This document shows, in pieces, positions 56,947 through 64,000 of a DNA stretch of 64,000 nucleotides (position 1 is its first letter; each line of letters opens with the position of its first letter). This DNA is from Rhizobium rhizoryzae (GTDB lineage: Bacteria > Pseudomonadota > Alphaproteobacteria > Rhizobiales > Rhizobiaceae), in the NCBI RefSeq assembly GCF_011046895.1, contig NZ_CP049250.1, forward strand, positions 124,001 to 188,000, written 5' to 3'. The notes beneath the pieces were generated by a model. It did no database searches, was not told the origin of the DNA, and was given only the letters and a program-made list of their open reading frames with translations. Both the position numbers and the translations under genes were made by a program.

Positions 56947-57827
56947 CAGTCGCGGTCCCGGCGTGCCATCAACTTCTCGAAGGAGCGCTTCAACTCATCC
57001 TTGATGGGCTGGGACTCCTCGAGAATCTCCCGTGCCTTCAGGAAATCCAGCACGCGGAACCGGTTGACAGAGGGGCGCAGGAAAATGTGGGGCGGATGCA
57101 GCTTCATCTTCAGCGCGATGGCTGACTGCATCATCAACTGGCTGGCGCCGAACATGCTATCAAAACGGCTGGGCGGATGGGTTCCATCGCCTTCCGGCGC
57201 GCCGACGACATCGACACCGATGACGATGTCGCAGTCCTCCATCAGGTGTTCCCAGGGGATGGGGTTGAAGATACCGCCATCCACCATGATGCGGCCATTG
57301 ATCCGCACCGGCATGAAAAGCCCGGGGATTGCCGCGGAGGCCGCTATGGCCAATCGCAAATCGCCGGTTTCCAGAATGGCTTCCGTCTGGCCGTAGTAAT
57401 CGGTGACGGCGATCTTCATCGGAATGGACAGTTCGCCGAAGCTCTGCGGAATTGCCGGAGACAGGAACGCCTCCAGAATGCGCTCCAGGTTGAAATGGCC
57501 GAGGCGGAAGCCGCCGATGCCATCACGCATACTGGCCGGACCGAGCGACCAAAGGCGGTTGAAAACAGCGTTGCGGTTGCCGACCGTTTCCAGCGTATAG
57601 TCGCGGATCTCGGCGCCGCTCATTCCTGCCGCCATGCCGGTGCCAAAGATTGCACCGATCGACGAACCTGCAATCGCAACCGGGCGAATGCCCATTTCAT
57701 CAAGCGCCTCGATGACGGCAATATGGGCAATGCCACGCGCGCCCCCGCCGCCGAAAGCAACGGCGACGCGCGGAGCACCATTTGAGGGGACGACATGCTC
57801 TGCGCCGGGGGAGATCCGTGTCGTCAT
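56946..57827 (-). CDS. Patatin-like phospholipase
   Basis: A 293-residue patatin-fold lipid hydrolase. The oxyanion-hole glycines are in VAFGGGGARGIAHI, the catalytic Ser in AGSSIGAIFG, and the catalytic Asp in MVDGGIFNPIP, so the dyad is intact. It probably acts on membrane phospholipid acyl esters. The C-terminus ends in RRDRD then TGA, the last base of which is the edge of the MITE-like copy 2. It starts 12 bases after rsmD... that is, it lies upstream of rsmD's neighbour in the convergent order and is probably transcribed with rsmD and the pseudouridine synthase. Confidence 0.93.
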   Translation of the reverse strand: MTTRISPGAEHVVPSNGAPRVAVAFGGGGARGIAHIAVIEALDEMGIRPVAIAGSSIGAIFGTGMAAGMSGAEIRDYTLETVGNRNAVFNRLWSLGPASMRDGIGGFRLGHFNLERILEAFLSPAIPQSFGELSIPMKIAVTDYYGQTEAILETGDLRLAIAASAAIPGLFMPVRINGRIMVDGGIFNPIPWEHLMEDCDIVIGVDVVGAPEGDGTHPPSRFDSMFGASQLMMQSAIALKMKLHPPHIFLRPSVNRFRVLDFLKAREILEESQPIKDELKRSFEKLMARRDRD

Positions 57828-57839
57828 CGCGCTTTGCCT

Positions 57840-58400
57840 TCAGGCTGGTTTGTAGCGGAAAAAGTCTATGCGGGTTTCGCCAAAAACCCTCTGTTCCAGC
57901 GGCTGGAAAACAAGATCACACGCCACGCTCACATCCGCCCTTTCCTCCAGAACCACCAGCGCATCCGGTGCAATCCAGCCACCCTTATGGGCGGAAAGAA
58001 GCGCCTGCTCGCCGAGACCCTGACCGTAGGGCGGATCTGCGAAGACAAAATGAAACGGCTCGATGTTTCCAACGGTACCGAGACTGGTCGCATCCCGCCT
58101 CAAGATGCGAGCACGGCCATGCAGGCCGAACTGCTCGATGTTTTCCCACAGAAGACCGCGTCCCTCAACGCCGTTCTCGACGAACAGTGCGCTCCGGCAG
58201 CCGCGCGACAGAGCCTCCAGCCCTACAGCGCCGGTTCCGGCAAACAGGTCAAGAACCCGGGTGCCATCCACGGCCTCCGGGTAGACATGGCTGATGATGT
58301 TGAACAGGCTCTCCCGCGTCCGGTCGATGGTCGGCCGGATCGCGTTTGATTTTGGCGTGGCAAGACTTCGGCCACGGAATTCACCACCGACAATGCGCAC
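57840..58400 (-). CDS. rsmD: 16S rRNA (guanine966-N2)-methyltransferase
   Basis: A 186-residue RsmD: MRIVGGEFRGRSLATPKSN, the RPTIDRTRESLFNII motif, SAM-binding VLDLFAGTGAVGLEALSRG and the catalytic FVFADPPYGQG. It methylates 16S rRNA. It is 3 bases downstream of the pseudouridine synthase gene and 12 bases upstream of the patatin gene, on the same strand. Confidence 0.95.
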   Translation of the reverse strand: MRIVGGEFRGRSLATPKSNAIRPTIDRTRESLFNIISHVYPEAVDGTRVLDLFAGTGAVGLEALSRGCRSALFVENGVEGRGLLWENIEQFGLHGRARILRRDATSLGTVGNIEPFHFVFADPPYGQGLGEQALLSAHKGGWIAPDALVVLEERADVSVACDLVFQPLEQRVFGETRIDFFRYKPA

Positions 58401-58403
58401 GAC

Positions 58404-60545
58404 TTAGCCCCTCGGACCGCGAGGACCCTTGCTGCCACCTGCGCCGCCGCGCGAGCCCGAACCGGGACCGCGACCGCCAGCCGGACGCCCACCGGGTTTG
58501 CCGGAACCACCGGGACGACCGCCCGGCTTGCCCGCGCCACCGGGTTTGCCGCCGAATTTTCCGGCAGGCTTGCCACCGAAGCTCTTGCCCGCTGGCTTGC
58601 CCGATCTTTCGCCAAACGAGCGCTCGCCGCCAGACCGTTCACCGCCAGACCGTTCACCGAAGGAACGCTCGCCAGATGCGCGACCGCCCGGCTTGCCGCC
58701 GAACCCGCTGCGTCCGCCTTCGCGATCTCCGCGCTCGCTGCGCTGTGGACGGTCACCGCGATCCGGCCTGTCGCCGAAGGGACGACCACGGCCTTCAGAG
58801 CGTTCTCCCTGCGGACGCGAGAACTTGCGTTCGCCGCCCTCGCGCGCCGGGCGCTCGCCGCCGGCATCCTTGCTGAAAGGTGGCTTCGACCGCGGACGAT
58901 CGGAGAATGAACGGTCTCCGCCTTCCCTGCGTTCTCCACGCTCGGGGCGTTCTCCCCGCGCAGGACGATCGCCACGATCCGGGCGCTCTGAGCGGAACGG
59001 GCGGTCACCGCGATCCTGGCGTGGCCCGCGATCGCCACGGTCACCACGATCCCCGCGGTCACGGAAGCCGCCGCCATCCTCGTCACGAGAACGACGCTGT
59101 GCCGGCGCTTCCTCGGCGCGGATCCAGTCGCTGTCACCTTCGACACGGTTGATGTTGGGACGACGCGGAGCCTCGGTCGGCTTGTTGAACAGGCGTTCCG
59201 CCTCGGCGCGCGCCGAGCTCTTGCCAGCGCCTCCATCCTTGGTGGGACGAGCGCCGGGCGCCATCCAGACGTTGGCTGTGCGGGATGTGCCCATGGGCGC
59301 ACGCTTTTTGGGCTTCTCGTCTTCGAAACGATCGTCGCGGCCACCGGACCGGCTATCGAACTTGCCGGAAGGCTTGCCCTTGCCAGCAAACTTGCCGTCG
59401 CCGCGACCCTTCGGCTTGTCACCAAACTTTGGCTTTTCGCCAAAGCCGGGCTTATCGCCAAACCTGCCGCCCTCGCGACGCTCGCCGCGCGGTGCATCGC
59501 GATCATCGCGATGGCCAGCGGGCTTTTCAGCAGTACGCTTCTCACCAGCACCCCAGGCCTTCTCGGCACGAGGAGCCTTCACCTCGGGCTTGTCCTCGTC
59601 CGGCGGCGGATTGTTGTAGATCGGCGCGTCGAAATTGGCCTTGGCCTCTTCGATCAAACGTGGGCCAAGCTGATCGCGCAGCATGCGGCCGCGCGCTTCC
59701 ACCACATGGCCTTCCGGCAGATCGCCCAGTTGGAACGGCCCGTAGGAGATGCGGATCAGGCGGTTGACGTCGAGCCCCAGAGCACCCAGCACGTTCTTGA
59801 TTTCGCGGTTCTTGCCTTCACGAAGACCCATGGTGATCCACACATTGTGGCCTTGGGTGCGATCAAGCGTCGCTTCGATTGCGCCATAGAGGACGCCATC
59901 GACGGCAATGCCGTCCTTCAGCTTGTCCAGTTGCTCCTGGCTGACTTCGCCATGGGCGCGCACGCGATAGCGGCGCAGCCAGCCTGTGGTGGGAAGTTCC
60001 AGCACCCGGGACAGACCGCCATCATTGGTCAGCAGCAGAAGGCCCTCGGTATTGATATCGAGACGGCCGATCGACATCACGCGCGGCAGTTCTTCCGGCA
60101 GGTTTTCGAAGACTGTCGGACGCCCTTCCGGATCGGAATTCGTGGTCACCAGACCGGCAGGCTTGTGGTAGAGCCACAGGCGCGTGCGCTCGATGCCGCG
60201 GATCGGCTGGCCATCCACTTCGATCTTGTCGGCCAGGGTCGCGTTCACGACGGGCGTATCCAGCACCGTTCCGTTGAGGCTGACGCGGCCTTCCATGATC
60301 ATGCGCTCGACATCGCGGCGAGAGGCAATCCCTGCGCGCGCCAGGATCTTGGAAATGCGCTCCGGCTTGTCCGCTGTCGCAGCAGCCACAGCCGACGCAT
60401 CGACGGCTGGCTTGCGGAAGGGCTTCTGAGGGCCCTTCTTTGCGGAAAACGCGCCATCATCGGATTTGCGGGCTGCGGTTGGTTTCTTCCTGTCGCGATC
60501 GAAGGGCTTGCCTCCTTCGCGCTTCGGCTTGTCTTTAAAGCTCAT
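58404..60545 (-). CDS. RluB/RsuA-type pseudouridine synthase with very long Arg/Gly tail
   Basis: A 713-residue protein. The N-terminus (about residues 55-120) is an S4 domain (ERISKILARAGIASRRDVERM), followed by the pseudouridine synthase domain (about 120-290) with the catalytic Asp in MSIGRLDINTEGLLLLTNDG. The remaining 400 or so residues are low complexity, rich in Arg, Gly, Asp, Lys, Pro and Ser, with RGDRGDRGDR-like repeats, and a PRG-type end. It modifies 23S or 16S rRNA. Two genes downstream are rsmD and patatin. The long tail is a common but unusually extended feature in this family. Confidence 0.93.
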   Translation of the reverse strand: MSFKDKPKREGGKPFDRDRKKPTAARKSDDGAFSAKKGPQKPFRKPAVDASAVAAATADKPERISKILARAGIASRRDVERMIMEGRVSLNGTVLDTPVVNATLADKIEVDGQPIRGIERTRLWLYHKPAGLVTTNSDPEGRPTVFENLPEELPRVMSIGRLDINTEGLLLLTNDGGLSRVLELPTTGWLRRYRVRAHGEVSQEQLDKLKDGIAVDGVLYGAIEATLDRTQGHNVWITMGLREGKNREIKNVLGALGLDVNRLIRISYGPFQLGDLPEGHVVEARGRMLRDQLGPRLIEEAKANFDAPIYNNPPPDEDKPEVKAPRAEKAWGAGEKRTAEKPAGHRDDRDAPRGERREGGRFGDKPGFGEKPKFGDKPKGRGDGKFAGKGKPSGKFDSRSGGRDDRFEDEKPKKRAPMGTSRTANVWMAPGARPTKDGGAGKSSARAEAERLFNKPTEAPRRPNINRVEGDSDWIRAEEAPAQRRSRDEDGGGFRDRGDRGDRGDRGPRQDRGDRPFRSERPDRGDRPARGERPERGERREGGDRSFSDRPRSKPPFSKDAGGERPAREGGERKFSRPQGERSEGRGRPFGDRPDRGDRPQRSERGDREGGRSGFGGKPGGRASGERSFGERSGGERSGGERSFGERSGKPAGKSFGGKPAGKFGGKPGGAGKPGGRPGGSGKPGGRPAGGRGPGSGSRGGAGGSKGPRGPRG

Positions 60546-60703
60546 ATGTTGTTTGCCTGAAGCGAGGGTGGGACATCGCGTCCTACCTTAAGTGCGTGTG
60601 TTGACTGTACTGACGTCTTGTCGCATCTCGGTTGAACCGGCGCGACGCAGGTTGGGACCGTTCCTATCAGGTCAGGCCCGCCGGGTTAAGAGGGAATCGC
60701 CGC

Positions 60704-61177
60704 ATGAGCGGGACAAATCGTTTCATGAATGCGGCGATCGAGGAGGCAATCCGGGCGAAAGAGCGCGATGAGGTGCCGATCGGCGCGGTTGTGGTGCTGG
60801 ATGGCGAGATCGTCGGACGCGGCGGAAATCGCACCCGTGAGCGGAACGATGTCACGGCGCATGCGGAAATCGTGGCGTTGCGGATGGCTTGCGAGGCCTT
60901 GGGACAAGAGCGGCTGGTCGGCGCAGATCTTTATGTCACGCTCGAACCCTGCACCATGTGTGCGGCGGCCATTTCGTTTGCGCGCATCCGCAGGCTCTAT
61001 TACGGCGCCAGAGATATCAAAGGGGGAGCGGTGGAAAGCGGCGTCCGCTTCTTCAACCAGCCGACCTGCCACCATTCGCCGGATGTCTATTCCGGCTTCG
61101 CAGAGACGACAACTTCTCGCTTGCTGGTGGATTTCTTCCAGGCCAAGCGAGATGGCGCATTTTCGGGCAAAGGCTGA
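60704..61177 (+). CDS. tadA: tRNA-specific adenosine deaminase
   Basis: A 157-residue zinc deaminase. HAE zinc/proton motif in TAHAEIVALRMA, and PCTMCAAA supplies the other two zinc ligands. TadA converts A34 of tRNA-Arg(ACG) to inosine. The ATG at 60704 (MSGTNRFM) follows GAGGGA; a longer frame upstream is rejected. It is divergent from the pseudouridine synthase gene and convergent with the lipoprotein gene. Confidence 0.93.
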   Translation: MSGTNRFMNAAIEEAIRAKERDEVPIGAVVVLDGEIVGRGGNRTRERNDVTAHAEIVALRMACEALGQERLVGADLYVTLEPCTMCAAAISFARIRRLYYGARDIKGGAVESGVRFFNQPTCHHSPDVYSGFAETTTSRLLVDFFQAKRDGAFSGKG

Positions 61178-61195
61178 CGCTGGGACGGGAGCCCC

Positions 61196-61822
61196 TTACT
61201 TGAAGGGGTTCCACCAGGACGACGAGTTGGAAGAAGCGGCAGCGGCAGACTTCTTGCGCTCACGCTCTTTCTTCAGTTCCGGTTCGCCGAGATCGGTCAG
61301 GTTGGCGCTATCGGCCACGCGATACTGAACCGGCGGCTCGGTGAGCGTGCGGCGCTGACCCGCAATGCCCGGGCTTTCCGCATTGGCCTTGGCCTGACGG
61401 AAGGCTTCCCACTTCTGGGCCTCGGTCATCGTACCGGCCTTGCCATCACCAGCCAGCAGAGGCGAGCGATAATGCGGGTTGTTCTTGTTGGCTTCCGCCT
61501 CGTCACGCAGACGTGCGCGTGTTTCTTCCGGGGACTCGACCCAGTTCGGATTTGCTTCGCGGCTTGCAAGCGAGGTCTGCGGTTGCGGCAGGTTATCCGT
61601 GCGGGCCTTGTTGACCACCAGACCGGGACGCGGATTGTACTTGGTGCTTGGCTTGTCTTCCGGACCCAGCGAAATGGCGGAACCCAGATCGTCCACCAAC
61701 TGCTCGCCGGCGGTCTTGCTCGTTCCATAGGTCGGGCTCGAAACGCAGCCGGACAAACCAACCACTGCCGCAGCCGCGGCGAGTAGGCCGAGCCTTACAC
61801 GAATTGCCTGCAACGTCTTCAT
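61196..61822 (-). CDS. Outer membrane-type lipoprotein, Rhizobiales conserved
   Basis: A 208-residue lipoprotein: signal peptide with lipobox LSGC (Cys26), then a mostly unstructured polar domain with no recognised fold, a basic Lys/Glu segment and a Trp-rich end (WWNPFK). I do not recognise the family by name. Aromatic ending and Pro/Ser/Asn rich middle are like other rhizobial envelope lipoproteins of unknown role. Lies between tadA and ileS. Confidence 0.8.
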   Translation of the reverse strand: MKTLQAIRVRLGLLAAAAAVVGLSGCVSSPTYGTSKTAGEQLVDDLGSAISLGPEDKPSTKYNPRPGLVVNKARTDNLPQPQTSLASREANPNWVESPEETRARLRDEAEANKNNPHYRSPLLAGDGKAGTMTEAQKWEAFRQAKANAESPGIAGQRRTLTEPPVQYRVADSANLTDLGEPELKKERERKKSAAAASSNSSSWWNPFK

Positions 61823-61954
61823 ACCAACCCTTCCAGACGCGCCCCGTCCTGGCGCGCGAGATCACTCAAAACCCCGATTGGCCGAAAAATCCGGCCAATT
61901 TCAGGCAGACTTACCGGATGACGCGGCAAAGCGCAATCATCCGGTATTCTTCAC

Positions 61955-64000
61955 TCACTTCAATGCGGCCAGTTCACGCAGCGCCTCGGCATCGCGCGCC
62001 GAGACATCCGGGTATGCCGGATCGGAACCGACATCCTTGGTGATCCTCCACGAACGGGCGCATTTGACGCCTTCCGCAAGCTTCGGCTCGACCGCAACCT
62101 TGGTGCCATCGTCCAGACGGAATGCCTCTGCCGGACCTTCTCCTGCCACCACGGAAATATCCGAGGTGATGCAGATTTCCGCGAAATCGAGACCTTCCAG
62201 CGCCTTCAGAAGCTCCGGATCAGCCACGTGCACGACGGGTGCGGCTTCCAGCGAAGAGCCGATGCGCTTTTCCTTGCGCTCGATTTCCAGAGCGCCTGTC
62301 ACGGCACGGCGAACGGCGCGCACCTGCTTCCACTTTTCCGAAACCGTCTCGTTTGCCCAGTTCGACGGAATTGCCGGGAACTGTTCGAGATGCACGGACG
62401 TGGCGGACGGATCACGCGACAGCCATGCCTCTTCCGTGGTGAACGGTATCATTGGCGCAAACCACAGCACGAGGCAATCGAACAGCTTGCGGATGACGAA
62501 AAGGGCCGCGCGACGACGAGCCGAAGACGGCGCATCGCAATAGAGCGCATCCTTGCGGATATCGAAGTAGAAGGCCGATAGCTCGACGTTGGCGAAATCC
62601 GACAGAGCGCGGACGATGCGCTTGAAATCGAACTCGTCATAGCCCTTGCGCACCAACTGATCGAGCTCACTGAGGCGATGCAGCATCAGCTTTTCGAGTT
62701 CCGGCAGATCCGAATAGGCGATCTCATCGCCATGGTCATGGGCCAGGGTACCGAGCATCCAGCGGATGGTGTTGCGGATCTTGCGATAGGCATCGATGTT
62801 CGTCTGGATGATCGTCTTGCCGAGGCGCTGGTCTTCGGCATAGTCGGTCGACATGACCCAGAGGCGCAGGATATCAGCGCCGGATTCCTTCATCACATCC
62901 TGCGGCGTTACCGTGTTGCCGAGCGATTTCGACATCTTGCGGCCATCTTCCGCCATGGTGAAACCATGGGTGATGACGGCGTTGTACGGCGCGCGGCCAC
63001 GCGTTGCGCAGCTTTCCAGAAGCGAGGAATGGAACCAGCCGCGATGCTGGTCGGAGCCTTCCAGATAGACATCCGCCGGCCACTTCAGATCCGGACGATC
63101 TTCCAAGGTGAAGGTATGGGTGGAACCGGAATCGAACCAGACATCAAGGATGTCGGTGACCATCTTCCACTTGTCGCCGTCATGCTCGTTGCCGAGGAAG
63201 CGTTCCTTGGCACCGGCAGCGAACCAGGCGTCTGCCCCTTCCTTCTCGAAGGCTTCGAGAATACGGGCATTGACCTTCTCATCCTTCAGGACATTGCCCT
63301 CAGCATCGGCGAAGACGCAGATCGGCACGCCCCACGCTCTTTGACGGGAAAGCACCCAATCCGGGCGCTGCTCGATCATGGCGCGCAGGCGGTTCTGACC
63401 ACCGGCAGGCACGAAACGGGTCTGGTCGATGGCCGAGAGGGCGCGCGTGCGCAGTGTCGTGCCATCGGACAAATCCTTGTCCATATAGACAAACCATTGC
63501 GGCGTGTTGCGGAAGATGACCGGCTTCTTGGAGCGCCAGCTATGCGGATATTCATGCTTGATACGGCCACGGGCAAACAGGTTGTTGGCGGCGATCAGCG
63601 CTTCCATCACACGCTTGTTGGCATCACCCTTCTTGCCGTTATCGTCGATAACACGCGCAGCACCGCCTTCAGCCGAAGGGCCAAAGCCGGGCGCTTCTTC
63701 CGTGTAGAAACCTGCATCATCAACGGGGAACGGGATCTTGGTGTCGATGCCGCGCTCGGCAAGCGCCTTGCCGTGCCCCATCCAGGCATCAAAGTCTTCG
63801 CGACCATGGCTTGGCGCCGTGTGCACGAAGCCCGTACCGGCATCATCGGTAACGTGATCGCCATCGAGCAGCGGCACCTTGAAGGTGTAGCCAAGGTGTG
63901 CGAGCGGATGGGCGCAGGTGATGGAGCCAAGTTCCTGCGCCGAGACCTGACGAACGCGCTTGAACTCCAGCTTCGCCTTGGCAAAAGCATCCGCTGCAAG
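61955..64000 (-). CDS. ileS: Isoleucine-tRNA ligase, N-terminal part missing at window edge
   Basis: The C-terminal 681 codons of a class I isoleucyl-tRNA synthetase; the start lies beyond 64000. Visible: the editing/catalytic boundary with [40 protein letters not shown], the [10 protein letters not shown] catalytic motif near 62930, and an anticodon-binding C-terminal domain. No zinc-binding Cys cluster is visible at the C-terminus. Ends about 130 bases upstream of the lipoprotein gene, same strand. Confidence 0.97.
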   Translation of the reverse strand, partial: LAADAFAKAKLEFKRVRQVSAQELGSITCAHPLAHLGYTFKVPLLDGDHVTDDAGTGFVHTAPSHGREDFDAWMGHGKALAERGIDTKIPFPVDDAGFYTEEAPGFGPSAEGGAARVIDDNGKKGDANKRVMEALIAANNLFARGRIKHEYPHSWRSKKPVIFRNTPQWFVYMDKDLSDGTTLRTRALSAIDQTRFVPAGGQNRLRAMIEQRPDWVLSRQRAWGVPICVFADAEGNVLKDEKVNARILEAFEKEGADAWFAAGAKERFLGNEHDGDKWKMVTDILDVWFDSGSTHTFTLEDRPDLKWPADVYLEGSDQHRGWFHSSLLESCATRGRAPYNAVITHGFTMAEDGRKMSKSLGNTVTPQDVMKESGADILRLWVMSTDYAEDQRLGKTIIQTNIDAYRKIRNTIRWMLGTLAHDHGDEIAYSDLPELEKLMLHRLSELDQLVRKGYDEFDFKRIVRALSDFANVELSAFYFDIRKDALYCDAPSSARRRAALFVIRKLFDCLVLWFAPMIPFTTEEAWLSRDPSATSVHLEQFPAIPSNWANETVSEKWKQVRAVRRAVTGALEIERKEKRIGSSLEAAPVVHVADPELLKALEGLDFAEICITSDISVVAGEGPAEAFRLDDGTKVAVEPKLAEGVKCARSWRITKDVGSDPAYPDVSARDAEALRELAALK

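Noticed and set aside
58429..59619. Long plus-strand frame encoding a Pro/Arg-rich protein
   Set aside because: It is the antisense shadow of the Arg/Gly tail of the pseudouridine synthase; it lacks a ribosome binding site and natural composition.

Overview
The window looks like chromosomal DNA from an alphaproteobacterium of the Rhizobiaceae (Agrobacterium/Rhizobium lineage). The grounds are high-GC coding sequence, an Fo ATP synthase operon with paired b and b' subunits, small Rhizobiales-type proteins (DUF2093, DUF4170, DUF2007), an EAL/GGDEF and Cache-MCP signalling repertoire, and short palindromic intergenic repeats ending in CTCTAG that are typical of this family. No rRNA, tRNA, CRISPR array, prophage or transposase gene was recognised. 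About 52 protein genes were called, two of them cut by the window edges (an unidentified Gly/Ser/Thr-rich protein on the left and ileS on the right).

Layout. 1-8.9 kb: the partial low-complexity protein with an AT-rich upstream region, then tex, purD, a small secreted HPE1-like protein and a Cache-type chemotaxis receptor. 8.9-10.8 kb: an accessory patch holding an ArsR/SRPBCC pair with a clear promoter-operator, a scar made of a glyS 3' fragment joined to an MCP 3' fragment, and a DUF523 gene. 10.8-20.3 kb: a long minus-strand block, in which glyQ and glyS are split by lemA, an EPSP synthase gene and a DUF2207 membrane protein, followed by sppA-like, trmN6-like and DUF2007 genes. 20.4-25.1 kb: plus-strand polyprenyl diphosphate synthase, TPR/LysM protein, ispE and moaB. 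25.1-28 kb: glycosyltransferase-like protein, radical SAM protein and RNase HII. 28.2-30.9 kb: atpI-atpB-atpE-atpF'-atpF. 31-37 kb: SleB-like hydrolase, Kup, CorA and Mrp. 37.3-42.4 kb: a LuxR solo, then an IclR regulator divergent from a galactose/galactonate operon (dehydrogenase, KDGal kinase, KDPGal aldolase, lactonase). 42.5-46.5 kb: PRC-barrel protein, GGDEF-EAL protein and PAS/receiver protein. 46.7-54.8 kb: mutL, DUF2093, and a minus-strand envelope block (pmbA, cysQ-like, DUF4170, waaA, HAD, lpxK). 54.9-64 kb: Kef-type antiporter, patatin, rsmD, a pseudouridine synthase with a very long basic tail, tadA, a lipoprotein and ileS.

The most notable non-coding structures are two nearly identical 269-bp MITE-like elements in opposite orientation (32348-32616 and 56678-56946) with 32-bp terminal inverted repeats, the glyS/MCP chimeric scar at about 9979-10277, a 276-bp palindrome-ended element at 48808-49083 that supplies the last codons of lpxK, and a predicted leaderless arsR promoter with two operators. 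All function calls come from reading the sequence; no database search was run.
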